From: Pseudomonas sp. PH1b
GTDB lineage: Bacteria > Pseudomonadota > Gammaproteobacteria > Pseudomonadales > Pseudomonadaceae
Assembly (NCBI RefSeq): GCF_000633395.1
Contig: NZ_AYMU01000022.1
Location: 45,682 to 109,681, forward strand
Length of the DNA: 64,000 bases
Direction of reading: 5' to 3'
Shown: piece by piece, positions 52,197-60,551 of the stretch
Layout of the letters: each line of letters opens with the position of its first letter
Position numbering within the stretch: the stretch's first letter is position 1
The notes under the pieces: generated by a model
The model's database searches: none
What the model was told of the DNA's origin: nothing
Seen by the model: the letters and a program-made list of their open reading frames with translations, nothing else
Program-made: the position numbers and the translations under genes

Positions 52197-53164
52197 CTGA
52201 ACGCCCGCGCCATGCCAGCGCCCAACAATGCGCACAAGAACAGGCGAGCGACTGGTTCAGCCAACGCCAGGCGCTTGAGCACGATCCCTGTCTGCGCCAG
52301 CGCTTCGAGCAGTGGCGCAACGCCGACCCGGAGCATGCCAACGCCTACCAGGCCATGGAAAACCTATGGAACGACCGCGCGTTCGAACAGGCCCTGCAGG
52401 ACCTGGCAAGCGACCTGGAGTTGCCTCCCGCCGTGGTCGCACGGCCTCGTCGTCGTGCCACCCAGCGTTACCTGGCCGTGGCTGCGGCCCTGCTGCTGAT
52501 GCTCGGTGGCGGCTGGATGACCGACCTGCCGCTGCGGCTGCAGGCCGATCACCTGACCGCGACCGGCAAGATCGAACCCCTGGACCTGGCCGATGGCTCG
52601 CACATCGTGCTGGGCAGCCACAGCGCCATCAGCACCGATATCGACAAGCACCACCGGCGCATCCGCCTGTTGCGCGGCGAGCTCTATGTCGAAGCCTTCC
52701 ATGACCCGACCCGGCCACTGACCATCGAGGCCGGGCACGCCACGGTGACGGTGGTCGGCACCCGGTTCAGCGTCAGCCAACGCGGCGACGAGGTGACAGT
52801 CGCCGTGCGCGAAGGCCGGGTGCGCCTGACCAGCGCCACCGGCGACAGCAGCCTGCTGCAAGCCGGGAATTGGCAACAACTGACGGACCGCCAGTTGCAA
52901 CCCTTGCATCAGGACGGCGGCGAGCGCCAGATGGCCTGGACCAGCGGCCGCCTGTCGTTCCAGGACGCGCCCCTGGCCCAGGTGCTGGGCGAGCTGCGTC
53001 GCTACTACCCGGCGCCCATCCTGCTGCTCGATAACAACGCGGCCCGACAACGGGTCAGCGGCAACTACCAGGTGGATGATCCGCTGGCGATCGCCCAGGC
53101 CCTGAGCAAGGTGACACAGACCCGAATAACCCGGCTGCCGGGAGGCGTTCTGCTGGTTCGATAA
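52193..53164 (+). CDS. FecR-type anti-sigma/transducer protein
   Basis: Encodes 323 residues. The cytoplasmic N-terminus has the sigma-binding helix region with QEQASDWFSQRQALEHDPCL (residues 14-33) and WRNADPEHANAYQAMENLW; one transmembrane helix (residues about 92-110) is YLAVAAALLLMLGGGWM; the periplasmic FecR domain has LRGELYVEAFHDPTRPLTIE and TVVGTRFSVSQRGDEVTVAV. It couples the outer-membrane receptor to the sigma factor. Starts at ATGA overlap. Confidence 0.95.
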   Translation: MTERPRHASAQQCAQEQASDWFSQRQALEHDPCLRQRFEQWRNADPEHANAYQAMENLWNDRAFEQALQDLASDLELPPAVVARPRRRATQRYLAVAAALLLMLGGGWMTDLPLRLQADHLTATGKIEPLDLADGSHIVLGSHSAISTDIDKHHRRIRLLRGELYVEAFHDPTRPLTIEAGHATVTVVGTRFSVSQRGDEVTVAVREGRVRLTSATGDSSLLQAGNWQQLTDRQLQPLHQDGGERQMAWTSGRLSFQDAPLAQVLGELRRYYPAPILLLDNNAARQRVSGNYQVDDPLAIAQALSKVTQTRITRLPGGVLLVR

Positions 53165-53240
53165 GCGTCATGGGCTGCATTAAGGGCCCGAAAAATAGTT
53201 TTACGGCTTTGTCGCAGCCAACCCGTCAAGGTGTTTGCTT

Positions 53241-53260
53241 TTGCAAATAATTCCTATTCA
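53241..53260. promoter_or_regulatory. Possible Fur box upstream of the TonB receptor gene
   Basis: TTGCAAATAATTCCTATTCA resembles a Fur-site half-pair arrangement (AAATAATT...TATTC) and lies 14 bp before the receptor ATG, in an AT-rich stretch between GC-rich genes. Weaker than the box at the sigma gene; the receptor promoter may instead be driven by the sigma factor. Confidence 0.45.
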
Positions 53261-53273
53261 GCACGGGGCTCGC

Positions 53274-55721
53274 ATGCACCTTTCAACCCACAACCCGCTT
53301 CCTTGCCGCAGCCTGCTGGCCCTGGCCATCTGCCTGGCGTGTACCCAGGCCCTGGCTGCCCAGCCCGCATCAGGCACTGCTTCCAGCCAGGTACAGAACA
53401 CCCACAGTTTCAACATCGCCCGCCAGCCATTGGCCAATGCCCTGGATCAACTGAGCGTGCAGAGCGGCCTGCAGATCGCCTATTCGGCAGACCTGGCCCA
53501 GGGCCTGGAATCACCGGGGGTCAGTGGCCAGATGAGCGCCACCCAGGCCCTGGCCCGATTGCTCGCCGGAACCGCGCTGGGGTATGAGCCCAACGGCGCC
53601 AACGGGGTGATGCTGGTGCGCCAACCCCAGGCCGAGGGCTCGATGGACCTGGGGGCCTCGCAAATCATCAGTAACCAGTTGGGCACCGTCACCGAAGGGT
53701 CCGGCTCCTACACCCCGGGCACCATCGCCACCGCTACCCGACTGGTCCTGAGCCCGCGGCAGACACCGCAGTCCATCACCGTGATCACCCGCCAGCACAT
53801 GGAGGACTTCGGCCTGAACAACGTCGACGACGTCATGCGCCACACCCCGGGCATCACCGTGTCGGCCTACGACACCGACCGCACCAACTATTACGCTCGC
53901 GGTTTTTCGGTCAACAACTTCCAGTACGACGGCATCCCCTCCACCGTGCGCAACGTTGCCTATTCGGCAGGCAACACCCTCAGCGACATGGCCATCTATG
54001 ACCGGGTCGAGGTACTCAAGGGCGCCCCCGGCCTGCTCACCGGAGCCGGCTCCCTGGGAGCCACCATCAACCTGGTGCGCAAGAAGCCCACCGCCGACTT
54101 CCAGGGCCACGCCACCCTGGGCGTGGGCTCCTGGGACAACTACCGCAACGAACTGGATGTCAGCGGCCCGCTGACCGAAACCGGCAATGTCCGCGGCCGG
54201 GCGGTGGCGGCCTACCAGGACAAGAAATCCTTTCTCGATCACTACTCACGCAAGACCTCGACCTACTACGGCATCCTCGAATTCGACCTGTCCCCCGACA
54301 CCCTGCTGACGGTGGGCGGTGACTATCAGGACAACATTCCCAAGGGTTCCAGCTGGTCGGGCACCTTCCCCTTGATCAACGCTCAGGGCGGCCATAACAG
54401 CATGTCGCGCTCCTATAACAACGGCACCACCTGGAGCGGCTGGGAACAATACACGCGCACCGCCTTCGCCATGCTCGAGCACGACCTGGGCGATGGCTGG
54501 GTCACCAAGCTGCAACTGGACCACAAGATCAACAGCTACCATGCCGAACTCGGCTCGATCCAGTTCGACGAGCCGCAGACCGACGGCACGGCCAAGATCA
54601 ACGCGCAGAAGTACACCGGAGACACCACCAGCGATTCCGCCGACCTCTATGCCAGTGGACCTTTCAACCTGTTCGGCCGCGAGCATGAACTGGTGATCGG
54701 CGGCTCCATCGGCACCTCGCGCTGGACCGGCAAGGGCTACTGGAGCCCCGACTTTCCAGGGGCCAACGGCAATGTGGTGGATTTCTACAACTGGAACGGC
54801 AAGATCGAGCGGCCGATCTGGGGCGCGCCAGCCCAACGCACCGACGACACGGTGCGCCAGACCGGCACCTACATGACCACCCGACTGAACCTGACCGATG
54901 AACTAAAGCTGTTGCTGGGCGGGCGTGTGGTCAATTACCACCTGACCGGGCTAACACCGTCCTACAAGGAAACCGGACGCTTCGTCCCCTACGTCGGCGC
55001 GACCTACGACCTGAACCACTACTTCACCGCGTACGCCAGCTACACCGATATCTTCATGCCCCAGGAAAGCTGGAACAAGGATCGCAACAGCAGGCTGCTG
55101 GAGCCGGACGAAGGACAGAACTACGAACTGGGCCTGAAGGGCGAATTCCTCGACGGGCGCCTGAACAGCAGCCTGGCCTACTTCGAAGTGCACGAGACCA
55201 ACCGTTCGGTGCCCGACGACGCCTACAACAATCAGACCCCGACCCCGGACAACTATGCCTTCAAGGGCGCCAAGGCGGTGACCAAGGGTTACGAGCTGGA
55301 AGTGTCCGGCGAACTGAGCCCGGGCTGGCAGGTCCAGGCCGGCTATACCCACAAGATCGTGCGCGACGATGACGGCCAGAAGATCTCCACCTTCGAGCCC
55401 GAGGACCAGGTCAACCTCTACACCAGCTACAAGCTCAAGGGCGAGCTGGACAAGCTGACCGTCGGCGGCGGTCTGCGCTGGCAAAGCCGGGGCTGGAACT
55501 CGCTCTACAACTCGCCCCTGCAGCGCAATGAGGAGATCTCCCAGGATGCCTACTGGCTGGTGGACCTGATGACCCGCTACCAGATCAGCAAGAACCTCTC
55601 GGCCACCCTCAACGTCAACAATATCTTCGACAAGTCCTACTACACCAACGTCGGTTTCTATAACTCGGCGGCCTACGGTGAACCCCGCAACTTCATGCTC
55701 AGTACCCGCTGGGACTTCTGA
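53274..55721 (+). CDS. TonB-dependent siderophore receptor with signalling domain
   Basis: Encodes 815 residues. Signal peptide (SLLALAICLACTQALAAQ), then an N-terminal signalling STN domain (FNIARQPLANALDQLSVQSG, residues 46-65, to about 115), a plug domain (QSITVITRQHMEDFGLNNVD) and a C-terminal barrel ending SAAYGEPRNFMLSTRWDF, with the terminal Phe. STN contacts the FecR-type protein in the periplasm so that ligand binding induces the sigma factor. The ligand is most likely a hydroxamate or coprogen/ferrichrome-type siderophore (FhuE/FoxA-like), not proven. Confidence 0.94.
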   Translation: MHLSTHNPLPCRSLLALAICLACTQALAAQPASGTASSQVQNTHSFNIARQPLANALDQLSVQSGLQIAYSADLAQGLESPGVSGQMSATQALARLLAGTALGYEPNGANGVMLVRQPQAEGSMDLGASQIISNQLGTVTEGSGSYTPGTIATATRLVLSPRQTPQSITVITRQHMEDFGLNNVDDVMRHTPGITVSAYDTDRTNYYARGFSVNNFQYDGIPSTVRNVAYSAGNTLSDMAIYDRVEVLKGAPGLLTGAGSLGATINLVRKKPTADFQGHATLGVGSWDNYRNELDVSGPLTETGNVRGRAVAAYQDKKSFLDHYSRKTSTYYGILEFDLSPDTLLTVGGDYQDNIPKGSSWSGTFPLINAQGGHNSMSRSYNNGTTWSGWEQYTRTAFAMLEHDLGDGWVTKLQLDHKINSYHAELGSIQFDEPQTDGTAKINAQKYTGDTTSDSADLYASGPFNLFGREHELVIGGSIGTSRWTGKGYWSPDFPGANGNVVDFYNWNGKIERPIWGAPAQRTDDTVRQTGTYMTTRLNLTDELKLLLGGRVVNYHLTGLTPSYKETGRFVPYVGATYDLNHYFTAYASYTDIFMPQESWNKDRNSRLLEPDEGQNYELGLKGEFLDGRLNSSLAYFEVHETNRSVPDDAYNNQTPTPDNYAFKGAKAVTKGYELEVSGELSPGWQVQAGYTHKIVRDDDGQKISTFEPEDQVNLYTSYKLKGELDKLTVGGGLRWQSRGWNSLYNSPLQRNEEISQDAYWLVDLMTRYQISKNLSATLNVNNIFDKSYYTNVGFYNSAAYGEPRNFMLSTRWDF

Positions 55722-55729
55722 TGCACTAC

Positions 55730-55752
55730 GCCCCGGACGGCTTGTCCGGGGC
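55730..55752. terminator. GC-rich hairpin after the TonB receptor gene
   Basis: GCCCCGGAC and GTCCGGGGC pair exactly around GGCTT, 9 bp after the stop. No T-run follows, so termination efficiency is uncertain. Confidence 0.55.
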
Positions 55753-55872
55753 ACTGATCAGGCTCGCTCAGCCAACACCCGGGCAAACCTCCTCGACGAA
55801 TTCTCGGCGCCAATCCCACAGGCACTGGCGCCGGCCCTCGTCATGTTGCATGAGGCACTTTCGCCGAGCGCC

Positions 55873-56319
55873 TCAGCCGAGCATTCCCGACTGTTCGAGC
55901 AAGTCCTGCAGCCCTTCGGGAACCAGCGGCGACTGCGCGGTGAAGCTGCTGCTGTCATGCCAACTGGCGGTGAAGGGCGCGCCGTCGCTTTCCTGGGCAT
56001 CGAGATGGGATCGCTGATAAAGGCTCGGGTCCTCGAACCGCGCGTCATACACCTGGACGATTTCATGGCAGGGTTTGCCGGCATAGACGAACAGGCTTTC
56101 CAGAGTGCCGATCAGCCGCAGTTGGTGGATAGGCAGCCCCAGCTCCTCGTGTATTTCCCGGACGATGGCCTGCTCGCTCCTTTCGCCAAAATCGATACCG
56201 CCGCCCAAGGGACGAAAGAACGACTGCAGGGTGTGCGGATCATGGAAGCGGTTGACCAGGATCTTGCCCGCCTGATGAAAAATGCACAGCGCCAGGGCGC
56301 GAATACGGGGTTGGGTCAT
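55873..56319 (-). CDS. NUDIX hydrolase
   Basis: Encodes 148 residues. The NUDIX box is complete: GGGIDFGERSEQAIVREIHE, then ELG, giving GX5EX7REUXEEXGU; the strand before it is FFRPLG. It cleaves a nucleoside-diphosphate-linked substrate; the substrate is unpredictable. The start MTQPRIRA is taken as the family-like one; a further upstream ATG has no ribosome site. Convergent with the siderophore receptor. Confidence 0.9.
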   Translation of the reverse strand: MTQPRIRALALCIFHQAGKILVNRFHDPHTLQSFFRPLGGGIDFGERSEQAIVREIHEELGLPIHQLRLIGTLESLFVYAGKPCHEIVQVYDARFEDPSLYQRSHLDAQESDGAPFTASWHDSSSFTAQSPLVPEGLQDLLEQSGMLG

Positions 56320-56495
56320 GAGCTGCAGTCCATTGGCCATAATTGGGCGCGGCATTACAGCACGCTTCGGGGGCCCGGAGCCAACGCTTGAAGTGTCCGT
56401 GGAGTATCGTGGGCAGTTCAGGCAAACCCCGCGTGCCCGCGCGTCTCGGGGCTGCTCGAATTGGCTGGGCAAACGGCAACCTGAAGCCGCCGGTT

Positions 56496-56888
56496 TCAAG
56501 CCACTTCCAGTGCGTCGGCAAACTCACGCAGTTGCACAGGGCACAGCAACAACGAAGCATTGACCTGCCAGTCGCACTCATCGTCAGAGGTCGACCCCAT
56601 AAAGACCCTGAGCATGAGCGGCGCTGCAGCGAACGTGCTGACACTCGCCTGGAACCCCAGCTCCAGGCACATGGAGCGCCATTGCAGCGGCGTACCAGAA
56701 GACAGATCAGCCGCCAGCCGCAGGAAATCAGGCAATGGGGCACAACCTTCCACCGGCTCATTGCCGACGACGATTGCAGCATCGAACTGGGTGCCCTGTA
56801 GTCGCACGCTGAGGATGCGATCGGCTTCGCTGGCCTTGCTACTGACAGACAAGGCCAAGCCATCTTTCTGGCTGATCAGCGCGTGCAT
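56496..56888 (-). CDS. DUF6228-like small protein
   Basis: Encodes 130 residues. The segment LPDFLRLAADLSSGTPLQWR and the end DWQVNASLLLCPVQLREFAD recall DUF6228-type proteins, which occur among immunity genes and share this W...W plus C-terminal DWxVxASLLL pattern. Soluble, no signal peptide. The assignment is tentative. It opens the stretch of orphan immunity-like genes. Confidence 0.6.
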   Translation of the reverse strand: MHALISQKDGLALSVSSKASEADRILSVRLQGTQFDAAIVVGNEPVEGCAPLPDFLRLAADLSSGTPLQWRSMCLELGFQASVSTFAAAPLMLRVFMGSTSDDECDWQVNASLLLCPVQLREFADALEVA

Positions 56889-56954
56889 TGCGAATCTGCG
56901 TATCGGTCCCGGAACTTGAGGTGGATGCCGGTTCCACCGAGACCAGCTTCCCCC

Positions 56955-57584
56955 TCAGCCCCCATAGAAATAATCCGCCGCCAGCGCCGGCAGCTCTTCC
57001 ATCGCCGACCAGAGCTGCTCATCCAGCTCGCCACTGATCAGCTCATGCTGCTCATCACTCAACAGCCCCGGAATGTCCCACAAGCCCTCAAGTTCGGGAT
57101 GATCCTCAAGGTGCGCAATCAACTGCCGTTGCCGGCTGACCAGCTCGTGGGTGGCGTGAGCGCCGATGGCCGCCAAGGCATTCAGCGCCAGCTGGCAGGT
57201 CTGCTCGCCCCAGTTGCAGAAGAACTGCAGGAAACCGCCGTTGTAGCCGTCCGCCTCCAGGCGCCACAGGGCAACGATGGATTGATCCCTGGAACACAGG
57301 GCATCCAGCGCCCAATCCAAGGCCTTCAAGCGCCCCATGGCCTGCTCGCACAGGTGCTCCCAGATCCAGTCGTGGCCCTCCAGGGTGATGCCGTCCGGCG
57401 CAAGGTGCGGCCAGCACACCGAGCGCCCTCGGGCCTGGATCAAGCAATCCGCACGCTGCTGGTCGCTGGCTGCCTGCAGCGCAGAAAAACGCTTCAGGGG
57501 TTGGCGCAGCCGCAGGCCATCAGCCCATTCCAGGCAGAGCATTTCAGCATCGAAACCAACCTGGGTGATGGGGTTATCGTTCAT
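56955..57584 (-). CDS. DUF2442-DMP19 fusion protein
   Basis: Encodes 209 residues in two parts: residues 1-75 resemble DUF2442 (CLEWADGLRLRQPLKRFSAL, then VCWPHLAPDGITLEGHDWIW), and residues 76-209 are DMP19/DUF4375-like (VALWRLEADGYNGGFLQFFC, then AATHELVSR-type helix GAHATHELVSRQRQLIAHLE). DMP19 proteins can mimic DNA or bind toxins, and both parts recur in immunity or antitoxin contexts. The fusion of the two is notable. Soluble; ends YFYGG. Confidence 0.78.
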   Translation of the reverse strand: MNDNPITQVGFDAEMLCLEWADGLRLRQPLKRFSALQAASDQQRADCLIQARGRSVCWPHLAPDGITLEGHDWIWEHLCEQAMGRLKALDWALDALCSRDQSIVALWRLEADGYNGGFLQFFCNWGEQTCQLALNALAAIGAHATHELVSRQRQLIAHLEDHPELEGLWDIPGLLSDEQHELISGELDEQLWSAMEELPALAADYFYGG

Positions 57585-57628
57585 TCGAGACGCCTTCCTG
57601 GGTCATGCATCGGATTAGGGTTTGCCGT

Positions 57629-58420
57629 CTAGTTTCCGGCCGCAACACCGGGTTGCCGGAACAGCCGATTGAGCAAGCTGAACAGTCCACCGGCCAGCAA
57701 CCCTATCAGCACAAAGGGCACGATTCCATGGGTCAGCAGCGGCCCCCAGAAGCCCATGCCAGCACCTGGCCCCTGGGGATTGATCACAGGCCAGGGCACC
57801 CCCGACAACGCGCCGATCAAGCCACCACTGAGCCCGCCGCCAATGACATGGCGCCAGGCAGTGCGCAGCCAGCGCTCCACCAGCCATTGCACTGGCCAAC
57901 AGACCAACATGCTCAGCCAGGCCCCGATGGCGGCACCGAGAAGCAGTACCACCACAGTTTCCGAGCCCTTGGGATAGAGCAAGGCAGCGAGGCCGCCCAG
58001 GGTCAGGGCGCCCGCCAGGGGCAGCGCCAGCAACCGCCACCCACTCGGCCGCTCGGATACCGCAAGCCGTTGTACGGCACTCTCCAGCAGGCTGTACAGC
58101 GCGCTCCAGGCCAGCCCTCCTCCCAGCGACAACAGCACCAGTTGCAGGGTCGAAACCCGTATCAGGAGACAGGCCACCAGAGCCTGGATCAGACCACTGA
58201 GAACATGCCGCCCTCTGAAGCCGGGGCATCGACGATCGCTCAACAGCAACAGGGGAATACCCAGGCACAAGGCGATCAGCGTGCCGAACAGAAACCCGGA
58301 GAAGAGTTGCGCCCCATTCCAGCCGTTGACCAGCCCCTTGGCCCCGGCATAGACCAGACCGCCCGACAGCAGCACGGCCCACAAGCGAAGTTCAGGGTTG
58401 GGTTTCATCTCGTCCCTCAT
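57629..58420 (-). CDS. Unknown polytopic membrane protein
   Basis: Encodes 263 residues with about seven hydrophobic segments, for example LWAVLLSGGLVYAGAKGLV, LQLVLLSLGGGLAWSALYSL and GIVPFVLIGLLAGGLFSLLN. No family motif recognised. A Gly-rich loop GGGLSGGLIGALSGVPWPVI lies before the last helices. Inner-membrane location predicted. It is flanked by immunity-like genes and may be a membrane immunity protein against a pore-forming or wall-acting toxin; this is inferred. Confidence 0.7.
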   Translation of the reverse strand: MRDEMKPNPELRLWAVLLSGGLVYAGAKGLVNGWNGAQLFSGFLFGTLIALCLGIPLLLLSDRRCPGFRGRHVLSGLIQALVACLLIRVSTLQLVLLSLGGGLAWSALYSLLESAVQRLAVSERPSGWRLLALPLAGALTLGGLAALLYPKGSETVVVLLLGAAIGAWLSMLVCWPVQWLVERWLRTAWRHVIGGGLSGGLIGALSGVPWPVINPQGPGAGMGFWGPLLTHGIVPFVLIGLLAGGLFSLLNRLFRQPGVAAGN

Positions 58421-58529
58421 GGGCTGGTATCCTGTTGTGCATTCAACAACGCCTGCTGGTGCGCTCCCGCCAGATCCCGCATCACGCTGGGTACTCGGGC
58501 CGGCAACGATTGAAAAAGGTCATGGATCG

Positions 58530-59120
58530 ATGTTATCCGCGCAACAAGCATGTGCCAGGGTCCTGGCCGACCACGCCGGCATTCTACGGGAGGGAGTCGA
58601 GGAACGCTTTGTTATCCAGTCGTGCACCCTGACCACCAGAGGCGACTACTGGGCCGTTTGCTGCAACAGCGAGGACTACGTCGTACACGGGCTGGCCGAG
58701 TACTGTTATGTAGGTGTCAGCGCCCATCTGGTCGACGTCGAAACCGGCGCCATCGAGACAGTTGCCAACTGCACCAGCGTTGAGGAGTACCTGCAGGACA
58801 AATATGACCTGCGGGCTGCTGCCGGTGGCGTCTATGTACTGGCTCCGGCCTTTGGGCGTGACGACAAGCCAGCGCTGATCAACTTGCGACGCAAGCTTGC
58901 ATGCACCTATCCCCAAGCCCTTGCACTGCTCTCCGGAGAGCAGGCCCATTGGCTGACGGCCAGCCGCAGGCGCCTCCAGGAAGCACAACGACTGCTCGCC
59001 AGCCAGGGCATTGCCACGCGCATCGAGCTGGCTCCCGAGGTTCTGAACGGCATCGAGATTGACGTCGAAGTCTGGTACGCCGAGGCCGCGCTCGAGGCTC
59101 TGCGCAAAAGACTGGCGTGA
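58530..59120 (+). CDS. Imm35/YrhB-like immunity protein with C-terminal extension
   Basis: Encodes 196 residues. The first 95 residues match the YrhB/Imm35 pattern: AQQACARVLADHAGILREGV, DYWAVCCNSEDYVVHGLAEY, then the tail VANCTSVEEYLQDKYDLRAA, where SVEEYL is characteristic. The remaining 100 residues (CTYPQALALLSGEQAHWLTA and others) form an extension that resembles a ribosomal bL12-like C-terminal domain. Imm35 proteins protect against polymorphic toxins; no toxin gene is nearby, so it is an orphan. Confidence 0.72.
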   Translation: MLSAQQACARVLADHAGILREGVEERFVIQSCTLTTRGDYWAVCCNSEDYVVHGLAEYCYVGVSAHLVDVETGAIETVANCTSVEEYLQDKYDLRAAAGGVYVLAPAFGRDDKPALINLRRKLACTYPQALALLSGEQAHWLTASRRRLQEAQRLLASQGIATRIELAPEVLNGIEIDVEVWYAEAALEALRKRLA

Positions 59121-59187
59121 CGGCCGCGCCTCGACGAGACAGGGAAACGCTGCCATGACGCTGAAGACCTGCCTTAAAGGCGCACCT

Positions 59188-59465
59188 CCCTGAAGGCTGG
59201 GTTCGCACTAACGGCCAGATGAAGTCGTCGCGCGGTTGAAGGCCGGTAATATCAGTGCAGCCAACCTCGACCATGACCTGGGAAGAAGTGCGGCACCGGC
59301 TATGAGGGGATCCCGTGGACCAAGGAAGCCGTTGCCCTGAATGATTTCCGTCCGCCGCTGATTCACTTGTATTCAGCCAACGCCAGCGCTGTTGAGAAGT
59401 TGCTCGCGGGAGCACGGTCGATCAAACAGCTGGCCAAGCAAAACCAAACTATCAGTTGCAGATAG
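59188..59465 (+). pseudogene. Frameshifted cREC (cyclic-phosphate-processing receiver-like) domain remnant
   Basis: Three frames together spell one cREC-type domain: PEGWVRT in the first, PDEVVARLKAGNISAANLDH in the second, and KKCGTGYEGIPWTKEAVALN then FRPPLIHLYSANASAVEKLL in the third. The two breaks (around 59220 and 59282, each explained by a single-base change) destroy the reading frame. The LDHDLG and HSAN-like motifs are hallmarks of this family, which sits in phage-defence and toxin contexts. It is decayed here, so non-functional. Confidence 0.68.
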
Positions 59466-59489
59466 CCGAGTCTGGAGAACAATCCACCG

Positions 59490-59924
59490 ATGAGCAGCAT
59501 CCTCTACGGTTTCATTCACTGCTTCGATGCTTCGCCCGAAGCCCAATCCTACAACCAGGCCATCCTGCACAGCTTGCCGGTGACCGGCGCAATGATCAGC
59601 AAGCCGCTGTTCAGCCTGTTGCCAAACTCCCGGGAGCATTGCTATTACGGCCACTTGATACATTTTTCCATGTACTTCAAGGATTTCTACGCTATCGATA
59701 AGGACTGGCTGACTCAGTTCGAGCGCTTGTTGCAACGTCTGTATTGGGACAGCAGCGAACTCATCCACACCTACACTGGCGAGCGCCGTACCTGGAATTC
59801 GACACAAACCCGGGAGTGCGCGCAGGCACAAGGTTTGAAGATCGACTCAAGGCAGGTGTTTCCCTCATTCCATGGCCTGGGGCCGATCGTGAACCTCCAC
59901 GATCCGGTGGATGACGGACATTGA
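59490..59924 (+). CDS. Unknown 144-residue protein (immunity-like)
   Basis: Starts ATGAGCAGCATC, 25 bp after the cREC remnant. Opens SSILYGFIHCFDASPEAQSY and has an aromatic-rich core CYYGHLIHFSMYFKDFYAID. Soluble, no signal peptide. Not recognised; size, composition and setting are those of immunity proteins. GGAG 12 bp upstream is a weak ribosome site. Confidence 0.68.
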   Translation: MSSILYGFIHCFDASPEAQSYNQAILHSLPVTGAMISKPLFSLLPNSREHCYYGHLIHFSMYFKDFYAIDKDWLTQFERLLQRLYWDSSELIHTYTGERRTWNSTQTRECAQAQGLKIDSRQVFPSFHGLGPIVNLHDPVDDGH

Positions 59925-59989
59925 GTGATGTCGCGAGCACCCAGTGCAGCGCCTGGGGGTAAAGCGAAACCTGATTCCTGCTCGCGGCA

Positions 59990-60538
59990 TCAATCCGTGA
60001 CATCGGTCTTTAAAAGAGACAACTGAACCAGGTCATGATGGGCACCCAGCCAGTAACCCGCCTCTCTTGATACACCTTCCCGGACAAACCCCACTCGCTC
60101 CAACAGTCTGAGAGACTTGAGGTTGTGCGGGTGCACCTGGGCCTCGATCCGGTTCAGCGCCATATGCTCGAACCCCCAGCGCACGCAGGCGTGCAGCGCC
60201 TCGCCCATCAACCCCTGGCCCTGGGCCGCTGGCGCCAGTTCGAAACCTATGGCGCAACTGCGCCACTGGCGGTTCCATTTGAACAAGCCGCAAGTACCCA
60301 GCAGCCCGGACTCCGCTTTGCCCTCGATGCCCCAGCGAATACCCGGGTTGGGCAAGGTCCGCCAACTGGCGAACAAGGCCAGCAACTGCTCGGCCTGAGC
60401 GTACTCGGTCAGTGGCTCGGTGCCGAACCACTGCATGGCCTCGGCATCGCAGTGAATGGCGAACAACTTAGGAACATCGGCCCGGGTCAATTCCCGTAGA
60501 CGCAGGCGCGGGGTGTCGAGCAGGGGGAAATCGCTCAT
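59990..60538 (-). CDS. GNAT acetyltransferase, RimJ/RimL type
   Basis: Encodes 182 residues. Opening SDFPLLDTPRLRLRELTRAD and acetyl-CoA loop IGFELAPAAQGQGLMGEALH with HNLKSLRLLERVGFVREGVS are typical. It acetylates an N-terminal or side-chain amine, as RimJ does for ribosomal proteins. The start ATGAGCGATT is chosen; upstream codons overlap the next gene. It lies 13 bp after the EcsC gene on the same strand, so it is probably co-transcribed. Confidence 0.9.
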   Translation of the reverse strand: MSDFPLLDTPRLRLRELTRADVPKLFAIHCDAEAMQWFGTEPLTEYAQAEQLLALFASWRTLPNPGIRWGIEGKAESGLLGTCGLFKWNRQWRSCAIGFELAPAAQGQGLMGEALHACVRWGFEHMALNRIEAQVHPHNLKSLRLLERVGFVREGVSREAGYWLGAHHDLVQLSLLKTDVTD

Positions 60539-60551
60539 CGGACCCAGGACT

